Positions 36,109-45,607 are shown, counted from the stretch's first letter. The stretch: DNA of 64,000 nt from Bacillus sp. FJAT-27264 (GCF_001682855.1 NZ_MAQW01000033.1:173102-237101); one strand, 5' to 3'. Notes: generated from the sequence alone by a model not told the origin. Translations and numbers: made by a program.

Positions 36109-37473
36109 TTATACTAGTGCGGTTTCCTTTACAGGCAGGGTTTGCGGCAATGCCTGCAGTCCGGCAGTATTCAAGAAATTCCACGGCTTGTTGTAGTGCG
36201 GCTGGAAGAAGAAATCGATAAAGGCCAGCTGATCCACCGTCATCTTATTCTGGATGCAGACCGAGATCGTATTAATGGATTGTGTCAAATCCATCTTGGA
36301 CATAATCTGCGCCCCCAAGATACGGCGTGTTGCACGTTCAAACACAACCTTGAGCTGCACCTGCTCGAATGTAGGCATGAACTCCGGACGGTAGTTGTCA
36401 GTGATCATAACGCTATCCACTTCCATACCTTCACCCTTGGCAGCTTCCTCCGTCAGTCCCGTCCCGGCAATGTTATCTTCATAGATCTTGATGCCGGATG
36501 TCCCTTGCGTGCCCATGTAAGGAATAGTCTGGGCGACAAGATTACGGGCCACCAGAGTACCCATCCGTACAGCGTTAGTTGCCAGCGGAATGTAGGCATT
36601 TTTACCAGTTGGGTTGTAGTGGATCGCGCAGCTGTCGCCAGCGGCGAAGACATCCGGCGCACTAGTCTCCATATAATTGTTCACAACAATCGCGCCATTC
36701 GGCAACATGTCAACCTGGCCTTTCAGCAGCTCCGTATTAGGACGGAAGCCGATACAGAGAATCACCAGTTCGGTCTCATGCTCACCTTTGCTTGTGATAA
36801 CCTTCGTAATCTTACCATTCTCACCGACAAAAGAGCTGACCTTCTCACCAAGCGCCAAAGTAATACCATGATCCTTCAGCGACTGCTCGATAGGAGCTGT
36901 GAATTCTTCGTCCAGGTATTTGCTCAAAATCCGCTCTTCCCCGTCGATTAAGGTTACTTGCTTGCCGTTCATCTGGAACGCTTCAACCAGCTCGACTCCG
37001 ATATATCCGGCCCCAACTACCGTAATCCGGTTCACTTGTTGGGCTCTTTCAATGATAGTGTTGGAGTGATTGTAATTCTTTGAGAGCAGAATGCCGTCCA
37101 GATCCATGCCTTCCAGCTTCGGAACAATCGGCCAAGAGCCGGTGGTCATGATCAGCTTGTCGTAGGTATCGTCAAATTCCTGTCCGCTGGCAAGGTTGCG
37201 GGCCCGGAGTGTCTTGGCTTTGGTGTCCACAGCGATCACTTCATGACGCATGTTCGTCTTCACCCCAAGCTCAGCGAGCTTCTCTGGCGAGGAATAGAAG
37301 AGTCCTTGAGGGTCCTTAACAACACCGCCCACATAAAGGGCGATCCCGCAGGACAGGAACGAAATGTTATCGTTACGTTCGTACACCGTAATCTCGGCGT
37401 CTGGATAAAGCTGAGCTGTGTTAACGATGGCTGCGGTTCCGGCATGGGTACATCCAATGACTGCTACTTTCAT
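36109..37473 (-). CDS. nox: Water-forming NADH oxidase (FAD, Cys redox centre)
   Basis: A flavoprotein of the pyridine nucleotide-disulfide family that reduces O2 to water with NADH. The redox-active C42 lies in SFLSCGIALYVGG, and the FAD and NADH loops are VIGCTHAGTAA and VVGAGYIGVEL. FRPEFMP and the C-terminal FFFQPHYNKPWN follow the enterococcal/lactococcal Nox pattern more closely than CoA-disulfide reductase. The start at 37473 follows GGAGGAGG. The TTG 18 bases earlier is inside that site. Two GTGA-N6-TCAC sites lie upstream, which suggests redox control. Confidence 0.9.
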   Translation of the reverse strand: MKVAVIGCTHAGTAAIVNTAQLYPDAEITVYERNDNISFLSCGIALYVGGVVKDPQGLFYSSPEKLAELGVKTNMRHEVIAVDTKAKTLRARNLASGQEFDDTYDKLIMTTGSWPIVPKLEGMDLDGILLSKNYNHSNTIIERAQQVNRITVVGAGYIGVELVEAFQMNGKQVTLIDGEERILSKYLDEEFTAPIEQSLKDHGITLALGEKVSSFVGENGKITKVITSKGEHETELVILCIGFRPNTELLKGQVDMLPNGAIVVNNYMETSAPDVFAAGDSCAIHYNPTGKNAYIPLATNAVRMGTLVARNLVAQTIPYMGTQGTSGIKIYEDNIAGTGLTEEAAKGEGMEVDSVMITDNYRPEFMPTFEQVQLKVVFERATRRILGAQIMSKMDLTQSINTISVCIQNKMTVDQLAFIDFFFQPHYNKPWNFLNTAGLQALPQTLPVKETALV

Positions 37474-37517
37474 GATTTCTTCCTCCTCCAATTTGAAAAG
37501 CTTATATATTATTTATT

Positions 37518-37566
37518 TGTGATTTATTTCACTTTATGAACTGATTATATTGTGATTTTTATCACA
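37518..37566. promoter_or_regulatory. Paired FNR/Rex-type sites upstream of nox
   Basis: TGTGATTTATTTCACT (37518-37533) and TGTGATTTTTATCACA (37551-37566) are spaced 33 bases centre to centre. The second is an exact TGTGA-N6-TCACA, the Bacillus FNR consensus. Both also resemble Rex sites with two or three mismatches. No clear -10 box fits the -41.5 position. Confidence 0.5.
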
Positions 37567-37701
37567 TTTCAACCCTATTTCTGCAATTCCTTAAATTGTT
37601 CACAATTTTAAGTATTTTGTGTCCGCTTCCTGCTTAATTGCTGTTATCTTTAGCTTCTCCATCACACAGAGCCATTATGACCGTCAAGCCAAGCCTATAA
37701 A

Positions 37702-37753
37702 TACATAAAGCCCCAAGCCTTACCGTCCATACAGACAAGTAAAGCTCGGGGCT
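37702..37753 (-). terminator. Terminator of fhs
   Basis: AGCCCCAAGCCTTAC (37709-37723) pairs imperfectly with GTAAAGCTCGGGGCT (37739-37753). TTTATG follows on the minus strand. Confidence 0.7.
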
Positions 37754-37770
37754 ATAGTTTCATTCCAATC

Positions 37771-39402
37771 TTATTCTAATCCGTGTATCTCGCCATCCTC
37801 ATCCACTCGTATCCCTTCGGCTGCCGGTCGAGCTGGAAGACCAGGCATAGTCACGATGTTGCCGGTAATAACTACGGCAAACCCGGCACCTAGTGACAGT
37901 GTAATATCACGCACGCCCATGGTAAAACCTTCAGGTGCCCCAAGGAGCTTGGCCTGATCAGAGAAAGAATACGGCGTCTTGGCCATGCACACTTGCAGCT
38001 CATTCAGACCCAAGCGGTCAATCACAGCCAGGCTGCGCTTGGCTGCCGGAGAGAAGCTCACCTCTGCACCACGGTAGATTTCACGCACAATAGTGGTGAT
38101 TTTGTCCGTAATATCAAGGTTATCCTCATACAAAGGCTCAAAATCAGCACTGTCTTGCTCCAGCACCCGCAGCAGCTCACTTGCCAGTTCCTGACCGCCC
38201 GCTCCACCCTCTGCCCATACCTTGGATACGGCAGACGGCACCTTCAGACGTTGGCAAGCTGCCTGGATCGCCTCGATCTCGGCCGGGCTGTCGCCCGCAA
38301 AATGATTGATGGCCACAACAACGGGTACTCCGAACTTACCAAGGTTCTCAATATGACGTTCCATATTAGGAATGCCTTCAAGCAAGGCTGTTGGATTCTC
38401 CGACCCGAGCTCACTCTTGGCAACACCGCCATTGTATTTCAGGGACTTCACGGTAACCACCAGCACGGCTGCTGCAGGGGTTAATCCAGCTTGACGGCAT
38501 TTAATGTCCATGAATTTCTCGGCACCGAGATCAGCGCCAAAGCCTGCTTCCGTGACGACAAGATCACCCAGCTTCAGCGCATAGCGAGTACCTATAACAC
38601 TGCTGCAGCCATGGGCTATATTCGCAAAAGGTCCACCATGCACGATAACCGGCGTGCCTTCCAGGGTCTGCACCAGATTCGGCTTTACCGCTTCCTTCAG
38701 CAGAGCTGCCATGGCCTCGACCGCACCCAGCTCCTGTGCTGTGACTGGCTGACCCAGATGGTTATATCCAACAAGAATCCGGCCCAGCCGTTTCTTAAGA
38801 TCGGACAAATCATCACAAAGGCAGAGCACAGCCATAATCTCTGAAGCTGTTGTGATCTGAAAACCAGCTTCCCGGACGGTACCGTTGCCGTCTCCCAGAC
38901 CTGTAACAATGCTCCGCAAACTGCGATCGTTCATATCCATGACGCGCTTCCATACGATTCGCTGAGGATCCAGATCCAGCACATTACCGTGGAAGATATG
39001 ATTGTCGATCATAGCAGATAACAAATTATGCGCAGAGGTCACCGCATGAATATCTCCGGTAAAATGGAGGTTTATCTCGTCTGCCGGGACAATCTGTGAT
39101 TGCCCCCCGCCAGTAGCTCCGCCCTTCATGCCTAGACAAGGCCCCAGCGAAGGTTCGCGCAGCGCAGCTACCGTCTTTACCCCAGAAGCGTTCAGCGCCT
39201 GAGCGAGACCAATCGTTGTCAGCGTCTTCCCTTCTCCAGCCGGCGTGGGATTGACCGCCGTCACTAGAACGAGCTTCCCGTCCGGACGATGCCTGAGCTC
39301 CTCCCAGAGCGAAGACGCCAGCTTGCTTTTATATTTACCGTACAGCTCCAGATGTTGTTCACCAATTCCCGCTTCTGCCGCTACTTCCGTAATCAATTTC
39401 AT
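37771..39402 (-). CDS. fhs: Formate-tetrahydrofolate ligase
   Basis: This enzyme makes 10-formyl-THF from formate, THF and ATP. The ATP loop TPAGEGKT is at 53-60, and LKGGATGGGQSQIVP-type family sequence (here MKGGATGGGQSQIVP) follows. Length 543 is close to the usual 556. It is monocistronic. Together with the formate channel gene 2 kb away it suggests local handling of formate as a one-carbon source, although no pyruvate-formate lyase gene is in the window. Confidence 0.96.
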   Translation of the reverse strand: MKLITEVAAEAGIGEQHLELYGKYKSKLASSLWEELRHRPDGKLVLVTAVNPTPAGEGKTLTTIGLAQALNASGVKTVAALREPSLGPCLGMKGGATGGGQSQIVPADEINLHFTGDIHAVTSAHNLLSAMIDNHIFHGNVLDLDPQRIVWKRVMDMNDRSLRSIVTGLGDGNGTVREAGFQITTASEIMAVLCLCDDLSDLKKRLGRILVGYNHLGQPVTAQELGAVEAMAALLKEAVKPNLVQTLEGTPVIVHGGPFANIAHGCSSVIGTRYALKLGDLVVTEAGFGADLGAEKFMDIKCRQAGLTPAAAVLVVTVKSLKYNGGVAKSELGSENPTALLEGIPNMERHIENLGKFGVPVVVAINHFAGDSPAEIEAIQAACQRLKVPSAVSKVWAEGGAGGQELASELLRVLEQDSADFEPLYEDNLDITDKITTIVREIYRGAEVSFSPAAKRSLAVIDRLGLNELQVCMAKTPYSFSDQAKLLGAPEGFTMGVRDITLSLGAGFAVVITGNIVTMPGLPARPAAEGIRVDEDGEIHGLE

Positions 39403-39562
39403 GCCGTGTACAGAACCCTCCTGCCAATTATTATTCTGAAATCTTTCCTGCTTTATGCGAATTCCTGTTATGTATCATTGCTACTAAAGAATACAAGGTC
39501 TATGAAAAGCGTCAAGGATTATTTTCACACTTCAGTAATCTCTACAAGGCTAAATAGACAAA

Positions 39563-39596
39563 CTCCCGGACAACAGCTAAAAGCCGTGTCCGGGAG
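39563..39596 (-). terminator. Terminator downstream of glutathione peroxidase gene
   Basis: CTCCCGGACA pairs with TGTCCGGGAG over ten bases. The T-run on the minus strand is short (GTTTGTC). Confidence 0.65.
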
Positions 39597-39631
39597 AAAA
39601 TGTGATTCCTAATTTTCTTGCTGACTGAAGA

Positions 39632-40108
39632 TTATAACAAGGACTCGATGCTGTCCTTCATCGTCTCAGGCGATTCTTTCGGCTCAACGCGAGCGGTCAC
39701 ATTGCCGCTACGGTCGACGAGGAATTTGGTGAAATTCCACTGGATGTCGCTGCTCTCGCCTTCACCTGGTTGCTGTTCCTTCAAATACTCGAAGAGCTGG
39801 CTGGCTTCTGGTCCATTGACATCTACCTTGGCAAACACCGGGAAGGATACGCCGTAGTTAATCTGGCAGAATTCCGCTGCCTCTTCACTAGTTCCTGGCT
39901 CTTGTCCGGCAAACTGATTGCAGGGAAAGCCCAAGACTACCAGCCCCTGTTCTCCATACTGCTCGTACAGCTTTTGAAGCTCTCCATATTGCGGAGTCAG
40001 CCCGCATTTGCTGGCCGTATTGGCAATCAGCAGCACCTTGCCTTCATATTCCGTAAGCGGTACTTCCTTGCCCGCAGGCGTAACCCCGGCAAAACTGTAG
40101 ATCGACAT
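39632..40108 (-). CDS. Glutathione peroxidase family thiol peroxidase
   Basis: A 158-residue thioredoxin-fold peroxidase (BsaA/Gpx type) that reduces peroxides. The peroxidatic residue is cysteine (C35 in NTASKCGLTPQY), not selenocysteine. The conserved GFPCNQF and WNFTKFLVD provide the other catalytic residues. Bacterial homologues usually take electrons from thioredoxin. It is monocistronic. Confidence 0.94.
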   Translation of the reverse strand: MSIYSFAGVTPAGKEVPLTEYEGKVLLIANTASKCGLTPQYGELQKLYEQYGEQGLVVLGFPCNQFAGQEPGTSEEAAEFCQINYGVSFPVFAKVDVNGPEASQLFEYLKEQQPGEGESSDIQWNFTKFLVDRSGNVTARVEPKESPETMKDSIESLL

Positions 40109-40228
40109 TGTGCTACCATCCTCTCAAAATTCATTGGTTTTCTATATTTTACTCCTATTCCGGTCCGAATACAAAAGTACGCCATATCTATCCTCAATTG
40201 TGCATCACATCACTGTAATCCTTAGGCA

Positions 40229-40270
40229 AATAAAAGCCGCCGGGCGATCCATAAGGACCGTCCGGCGGCT
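40229..40270 (-). terminator. Terminator of alpha-mannosidase gene
   Basis: AGCCGCCGGGCG pairs with CGTCCGGCGGCT. TTTTATTT follows on the minus strand. Confidence 0.82.
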
Positions 40271-40285
40271 GGCACAGCCAATACA

Positions 40286-42751
40286 TTATCGTTCGCAGAG
40301 CGGAATCTCCTCAAAGGTGCCTGAAGCAGGCTGAATACGGAATGTCTTGAATTCAAATCCCTTCAGACTGACTTCACTGCGGATGCCAAGTGAAGGGATA
40401 CTGACGGTAGTGGAACCACCGGAGCCCGTTGGCTCGAATAGTCTCAGAATGTAGCCGTCGCCTTGCTCCTCTTTTTTGAACGCGCTGAGCTGGATACGTT
40501 CATCTTCCAGTACGATAAAGGAGTCCATCAGCTCGCCCTCTCCTGACGGGAAGAATGACAGTGCGTAAGGCCGTTCGTTATGGCCCAGCGCTTCCCGGTC
40601 CACCTGATCTCTACGATCTGCAAGTTCTCCCGCATTCAGCCAGAAGGTGTAGCTGCGTTCGCCCTGATCCATCCGCGGTTGGAAGCGATCCTGTACCATA
40701 ATCGGACGATCCCCGATCGGATGAGCACAGTATCCTGCGCCCCGCAGTAGCGACAGACGAACCTCCCCTTGACGGAAATCTCCGCCGTAAATTCCGTTAT
40801 TGATGCAAGTAACTGCCATGTTCTGCGCTGCATCTTCCACTGCAATCCACTTCTGGGCTACCGTCTCATTACCCTCCCGATCCAGCGGATTGACCCCAAA
40901 GGCCGTTTGACCAAGGACGTCCCCTTGCTCCAGAACAGTAGGGATGGACAGCTTGAGCATCTTGTCCTTCTCGTTCCAGTAGACACGCAGCTCGACTTCA
41001 ATCTCGGTTCCCTGCTTCGGCAGCTTGTAGAGCTGACAAATACGGGAATTGCCGTAAGTCAGCACTGATTCAATCACCGTGCGTACCGCCCCATCTTCAA
41101 TGACCCGTACCGCCGGAAGCGGATTCTTCAACCCGGAGAATACACCACTCTCTTCTTCATTCATCAATTCAAACCTGCCCTCTACAGGGCCAAAAGCAAT
41201 CGTATCCATTCTCCATGGATCTTCATTGTCCGAAAGCACCAACGCTGCAAATGCATCCTTACGCAGGTACGAAACGCCCTTGACGGAGTATTCATCCATC
41301 CGCCCTGTTGCAGCGTTAATAACCACGCTCAGATCTGCAGTTTCAAACCGGAAGGCCCCGTCCTGCTCTTTAAGCTGCGGAAGCGGCTTCTCCGCCAACA
41401 TTTTAATCCGGGCATCAAAACGGTTCATCGAGGAAGGAGCAAGCTCGGCTTCAAAGACCACTCTTTTTCGCCAGTCCAGATTCAAGTTACTGAGCTCCTT
41501 TTCCGGCTGACACGGGAGCAGTTGCCCATCTCTGTAGACTTGAGGCATTGAGAACTCTTCATTCCAGTTCTGGTCCTCCAGCATAAACTCACACTCAAAA
41601 ATGCCCTTCACCGGGAACGGATGCGGATTATAGATCAGGATCGGATATTCTTTCAGCGCCGCCTTGGGCTGACCCGAAGCCAGTGCGAAGAAGGCTCTAG
41701 CCTTCAGACGTGCCACGATCTCAAGCCCATGGTCAATCTGTCGCAGCGAAGCCTCCTCCGCCGGCTGTATCGATGTTCCAGGCAGGATATCATGGAACTG
41801 AGCAGTGAGCAGGTCACACAACGCTTCATGCAGATCGTTAGAAGGATATGACAGCAAGCCCTGAAGCGCCGCTGCTGACAGCATTTTCTCCGTCATAAAC
41901 AGCTCATTCTCCAATTGACGGTGCTTCTGCTTAATGCGAATCATGGAGGTATAGCAGCCCACAAATCGGGGATTGAGATCGCCCGCAAAGGACGGCAGCT
42001 CTGCTGCCCGCAAATCCTCGAAATACGCCTCCGGCGTGGAGTGAATAATCTCGAAATCTTTCCGCTCCGCCATCAGCTCTCCGATCTGGGTCAAGTCGAT
42101 GCGGGATGGACCGCCGCCGTGGTTGCCTACTCCCCAGAGTACAAGTCCTGTGTCCCGGTCTCCGTGATCACTCAGCCAGTGCTCGATCTTCTCACGGGTT
42201 TTGCCCATATTGGTGTTATAGCCGCCTTCGATCTTATGGGCCATCACCTTCGAGCCATTATAGCCTTCCCAGATGAAATCTCCCGCTGGAAGGGCATCCA
42301 TCTCATCAGGACGCATAAAGATATACGAATCATATCCAGCTTGTTCAAGGATCTGCACCAGTCCCCGGGTATGTCCGAACGAATCAAAATTGATCGCAGT
42401 TGTCGGCTCCACGCCGAATTTCTCCCGGAAATAGGCTTTGCCCAGCAAGATCTGCCGAACGAAAGACTCACCGGAAATCATGTTGCAATCGGGCTGCAAG
42501 TACCAACCGCCCATGATTCTCCACTTGCCTTCCTTCACCAGCCGCTGAATACGTGCAAACAGCTTGGGTTCATACTCCTCAATCCATTTATAGAGAATCA
42601 CTTCATTGTGATTAAAAATATAACCGTCGAATTCCTCGCAAAACTCCGCCGCTGCGCGAAAGGTTGATACAGCTGCTGCCGCCCCTTCCTCCCACTCCCA
42701 CTGCCATACAGGGTCCAGGTGGGCATTGCTAAGCAAATGCAGTTTTTTCAT
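40286..42751 (-). CDS. GH38 alpha-mannosidase
   Basis: An 821-residue zinc-dependent retaining alpha-mannosidase of glycoside hydrolase family 38. The N-terminal catalytic domain shows SNAHLDPVWQWEW (zinc ligands H11 and D13) and INFDSFGHTRG with the predicted nucleophile D123. GNHGGGPS follows. The middle helical and C-terminal beta domains complete the family architecture. No signal peptide is seen, so it probably works in the cytoplasm on imported oligosaccharides. It is divergent from an AraC regulator 143 bases away, the likely inducer-responsive activator. Confidence 0.93.
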   Translation of the reverse strand: MKKLHLLSNAHLDPVWQWEWEEGAAAAVSTFRAAAEFCEEFDGYIFNHNEVILYKWIEEYEPKLFARIQRLVKEGKWRIMGGWYLQPDCNMISGESFVRQILLGKAYFREKFGVEPTTAINFDSFGHTRGLVQILEQAGYDSYIFMRPDEMDALPAGDFIWEGYNGSKVMAHKIEGGYNTNMGKTREKIEHWLSDHGDRDTGLVLWGVGNHGGGPSRIDLTQIGELMAERKDFEIIHSTPEAYFEDLRAAELPSFAGDLNPRFVGCYTSMIRIKQKHRQLENELFMTEKMLSAAALQGLLSYPSNDLHEALCDLLTAQFHDILPGTSIQPAEEASLRQIDHGLEIVARLKARAFFALASGQPKAALKEYPILIYNPHPFPVKGIFECEFMLEDQNWNEEFSMPQVYRDGQLLPCQPEKELSNLNLDWRKRVVFEAELAPSSMNRFDARIKMLAEKPLPQLKEQDGAFRFETADLSVVINAATGRMDEYSVKGVSYLRKDAFAALVLSDNEDPWRMDTIAFGPVEGRFELMNEEESGVFSGLKNPLPAVRVIEDGAVRTVIESVLTYGNSRICQLYKLPKQGTEIEVELRVYWNEKDKMLKLSIPTVLEQGDVLGQTAFGVNPLDREGNETVAQKWIAVEDAAQNMAVTCINNGIYGGDFRQGEVRLSLLRGAGYCAHPIGDRPIMVQDRFQPRMDQGERSYTFWLNAGELADRRDQVDREALGHNERPYALSFFPSGEGELMDSFIVLEDERIQLSAFKKEEQGDGYILRLFEPTGSGGSTTVSIPSLGIRSEVSLKGFEFKTFRIQPASGTFEEIPLCER

Positions 42752-42894
42752 CTCTTGCCGCCTCCTTATGTAAGGTCATCTTCTCCCTTCCATTGTGAGG
42801 CCGCAAGACGTCTGCGTACATTTCCAAAACACACGTATATTTGTCCAATTATGATATAATGTATTCAAAAAACAGAAAGAAGCCACAATTCAAA

Positions 42895-43809
42895 ATGGAA
42901 CTTACCGACTGGAAAAGCGCACTTCCCCCTGTTTTCAATCGATTATGCGAAGAAATACAGGTGATGGATGTCATTATTGAATGGGTAGATATCATTTTTG
43001 AACAAATAGGTACCGCCAGCAAATGTCCGCCCCACGCCCACACCTGGTTCGAATTCAACTATGTGCTGACCGGGCGATTGGATACGCACTTTGGCGGAAA
43101 TTCCATCTGTGTGCAGGCCAATGAGTTCTTCCTTATTCCCCCGGGGATGGTCCATTCTCATACGTATACTAAGGGGAATCCGCATGAAGGCCTCTGTTTC
43201 AGGTGGCGGATTCGGCGTGCCGAAGGAGCTGAGGAGAATGTGCCCGGAGGTTCACTGTATGCACGGTTACTCCGGCTCCAAAAGTGGAAGCCCGGCTCCT
43301 ACCGTGATGAAGCTGGCTTCGGAGCCATGCTGATTCATTTTCTTCGCGAAGCTGAATTGCAGCGTTCGGAGCTTGGACTCCAGCTCTTGCTCGTCGGACT
43401 ACTGGAACAACTCTGCACCCTTCAACAGTCGATGGAAGGACAATCGGGGTTAACCAGAACCTATCAGGACCCGCTTGTGCGAAAAGTGGAGATTTACTTG
43501 GAGGACTATCAGGGTGGTCGCCTAAGCGTCGCAGAATTGGCTGCGTCACTGCATATGAGCTACGGGCATCTGTCCCGGCAATACAAGAAGCTTACAGGGC
43601 ATACCATTGTGGAACGGATGAATCAGATCCGGCTTGAAAAAGCAGCCGAACTGCTTCGCCTGCCCGACACCCTTGTCTCAGAATCGGCAGAACAAGCCGG
43701 CTTTGCCGACCTCAGTTATTTCAGCAGGGCTTTTAAAAAACGCTATGGACAAAGCCCACTAAGTTATCGGAAAGAGCAGATCCGGCTGTCTAAAGAACCA
43801 GGGGAATGA
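42895..43809 (+). CDS. AraC family transcriptional regulator
   Basis: About 304 residues: a cupin-like sensor domain (about 30-130, HAHTWFEFNYVLTG) and a C-terminal double helix-turn-helix (about 195-300, ELAASLHMSYGHLSRQYKK and ESAEQAGFADLSYFSRAFK). The ATG at 42895 is preferred. The longer TTG frame begins before a TATAAT at 42855-42860, which looks like the -10 box. The ribosome binding site is weak. It probably controls the divergent GH38 gene. The chemical inducer is unknown. Confidence 0.87.
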   Translation: MELTDWKSALPPVFNRLCEEIQVMDVIIEWVDIIFEQIGTASKCPPHAHTWFEFNYVLTGRLDTHFGGNSICVQANEFFLIPPGMVHSHTYTKGNPHEGLCFRWRIRRAEGAEENVPGGSLYARLLRLQKWKPGSYRDEAGFGAMLIHFLREAELQRSELGLQLLLVGLLEQLCTLQQSMEGQSGLTRTYQDPLVRKVEIYLEDYQGGRLSVAELAASLHMSYGHLSRQYKKLTGHTIVERMNQIRLEKAAELLRLPDTLVSESAEQAGFADLSYFSRAFKKRYGQSPLSYRKEQIRLSKEPGE

Positions 43810-43975
43810 GCTCACTCGCCTACTGACACCACAATGCGGTGAAATTGAAAGGAATCTCTCACGGCGGCTATAATTCACGAGATAAACTTTACTAAAACGA
43901 CGCAAGGACGCTGTCCCGAAAGTGAGCTGTCTACGTGCGGCGACGGATTTTTTTATTCGCAAAACCATATAGCCA

Positions 43976-44018
43976 ACAGAGCAGCGATTCTGCTGTGATT
44001 AGAGAATCGATGCTCTGT
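43976..44018. terminator. Long hairpin downstream of araC-type gene
   Basis: ACAGAGCAGCGATTCT (43976-43991) pairs with AGAATCGATGCTCTGT (44003-44018) with one mismatch. There is no T-run directly behind it. The interval 43810-44031 holds no gene. Confidence 0.5.
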
Positions 44019-44031
44019 GCGTATTGACCGA

Positions 44032-44076
44032 AGCGTCCCAAGAGCTATTCCTTGGTCTATGGGACGCTCCTTTTTT
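44032..44076 (+). terminator. Terminator of araC-type gene
   Basis: AGCGTCCCA (44032-44040) pairs with TGGGACGCT (44060-44068), followed by CCTTTTTT. The 3' arm TTGGTCTATGGGAC closely resembles that of the hairpin at 45898-45944 on the other side of the IS element. Confidence 0.8.
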
Positions 44077-44125
44077 CCTAATGAACAATTGGTCTAGACC
44101 TAGAAGATTAAGAAGGTGGGAAATA

Positions 44126-44300
44126 GAGGCAAATATGTACCTTAATTTCTATCCATATGTGTAATTTAAGGAATTAAGTGCAAAATTGCATGTTAATTCT
44201 CATCTTAGTTTGAAAAAGAGCCTTTTTCGTGAATATAAGGTACAATATTACACTTATTTCGTGAATACAGCGATTTCACCCTTAATTAAGGTACCGAATG
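44126..44300. repeat. Cluster of degenerate TTAAGGTACAAAATTG-type repeats
   Basis: Four related units of about 25-30 bases: 44126-44150 (reverse), 44170-44201, 44231-44261 and a partial one at 44281-44300. The shared pattern is GAAATTAAGGTACAAAATTG then CTTAATTT. A further copy is at 31-63. No coding capacity is visible. Confidence 0.55.
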
Positions 44301-44334
44301 TACTTCTGTCAATAAAGTGGACACGGTAAAATGG

Positions 44335-45171
44335 TCAACTTGCAAGTTTTAGATTTCTGTAATACAACGATTCAAAGCGATCGGGTGAAAGATAGCCCAG
44401 TTTACTGTGTATTCGTTTCCGGTTGTAAAAGAACTCGATATATCGGAACAAATGGTTTTCGGCTTCTTTTCGAGTCTGGAAAATGGCCCTACGGTAGATC
44501 AATTCTCGCTTAAGGATGCTGTGAAACGATTCTATGCAGGCATTATCGTAGCAGTTCCCCCGGCGGCTCATGCTGCGAATCATGTGGTACTTTTTTAGCT
44601 TCTTTCGGTATTTTTCGGAGGCGTACTGGCTTCCGCGGTCAGAATGGTGGATGAGCCCTTTTTCGGGCTTCTGTGCCTCATATGCTTTGTCTAGAGCGGC
44701 AGAAACCAGTTCCACTTTCATTCGGTTTCCGAGCTCCCAACCGACAATTTTACGTGTGAATAAATCTAGAACGCTCGCTAAATAAACCGTGCCTTGGCGT
44801 GTCCGGATGTAGGTAATATCTGTAACCCATACCTGGTTCGGTTTTGTGCACACATCGAAGTGTTGGTTTAACCAATTCGGCGCAATAGGGAAGTCATGGT
44901 TTGAATCGGTCGTTTGGACTTTGAATTTACCCATAGCCTCTGAGCGAAGATCACGGGCTCGCATGAGTCGGCCTACGGTTTTTTCGCCCACAGTAAACCC
45001 TTCTTCATGCAGTTTTTGAGTGATTTTGGGACTGCCGTATATCGCGTCATTGTCATAAAAGTGGTACTCGATACGCGCTAACAGCTGTTCACGCCGCTTC
45101 TTCCGGTCACTGGGAGGCGTTGTCCGCCATTTGTAATACCCACTTCGGGATACACCGAGTACGCTGCACAT
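44335..45171 (-). CDS. IS3-family transposase OrfB (DDE integrase domain)
   Basis: A 278-residue frame with the rve integrase core. The catalytic triad is seen as VTDITYI (first D), HHSDRGSQYAS (second D) and NACIESFHSILKRE (E). An N-terminal HTH_21 region precedes it. The same frame is open upstream to the end of orfA, so the functional transposase is probably an OrfAB fusion made by a -1 frameshift at A7G on the minus strand (45252-45258). Confidence 0.93.
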   Translation of the reverse strand: MCSVLGVSRSGYYKWRTTPPSDRKKRREQLLARIEYHFYDNDAIYGSPKITQKLHEEGFTVGEKTVGRLMRARDLRSEAMGKFKVQTTDSNHDFPIAPNWLNQHFDVCTKPNQVWVTDITYIRTRQGTVYLASVLDLFTRKIVGWELGNRMKVELVSAALDKAYEAQKPEKGLIHHSDRGSQYASEKYRKKLKKYHMIRSMSRRGNCYDNACIESFHSILKRELIYRRAIFQTRKEAENHLFRYIEFFYNRKRIHSKLGYLSPDRFESLYYRNLKLAS

Positions 45172-45218
45172 CTTCTCGATCCGGAAAGTTGAGCGGTGTG
45201 CCTCAATAAACTGAAACT

Positions 45219-45521
45219 TTAGCTCCGGTCTTTGCTGAAGATGTGCATCGCTTTTTTTAAGATGGCGATTTCCTCTTCCAGATCCTTATTCTTCTGCTCC
45301 AGTTCTGCAATTTGATTCTCTTGCGTACGCAGCTTGCCGCTCCCCACAAACGGTTCATCGGGGAACTGGCGGTACGTCATCATCCAGTTTTTGAGTGTAC
45401 CCTTCGGAATGTTTAGTTCCAAGGCAATTTCGTCCATGGACTTCCGTTGTTCTTGAATGTACTTTACGGTTTCTTCTTTAAACTGTTTGTTGTATCGCTT
45501 CCGTTCCGCCACGGTTACCAC
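45219..45521 (-). CDS. IS3-family transposase OrfA
   Basis: A 100-residue protein: an N-terminal helix-turn-helix (ELNIPKGTLKNWM) and a leucine-zipper-like coiled coil (ENQIAELEQKNKDLEEEIAILKK). It ends in AMHIFSKDRS just after the slippery A7G, typical of IS150-group OrfA. It binds the element ends and regulates transposition. Confidence 0.92.
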   Translation of the reverse strand: MVTVAERKRYNKQFKEETVKYIQEQRKSMDEIALELNIPKGTLKNWMMTYRQFPDEPFVGSGKLRTQENQIAELEQKNKDLEEEIAILKKAMHIFSKDRS

Positions 45522-45607
45522 CTCTTCTAGTGTTTATTCTATTATCTTGGGTTGGATTTACCGTGTCTACTTTTTAGTCTAATTCAGAATTGCCTTTATT
45601 TCAAACC

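Larger units (their letters stand above)
44307..45580 (-). mobile_element. IS3-family (IS150-like) insertion sequence
   Basis: About 1274 bp bounded by imperfect inverted ends of 24 bases. The left end (44307-44330) and the right end (45557-45580) share AGTRGACACGGTAAA. It encodes two overlapping frames, orfA and orfB, in the usual order. No flanking target duplication was found. Both frames look intact, so the element may be active. Confidence 0.88.
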
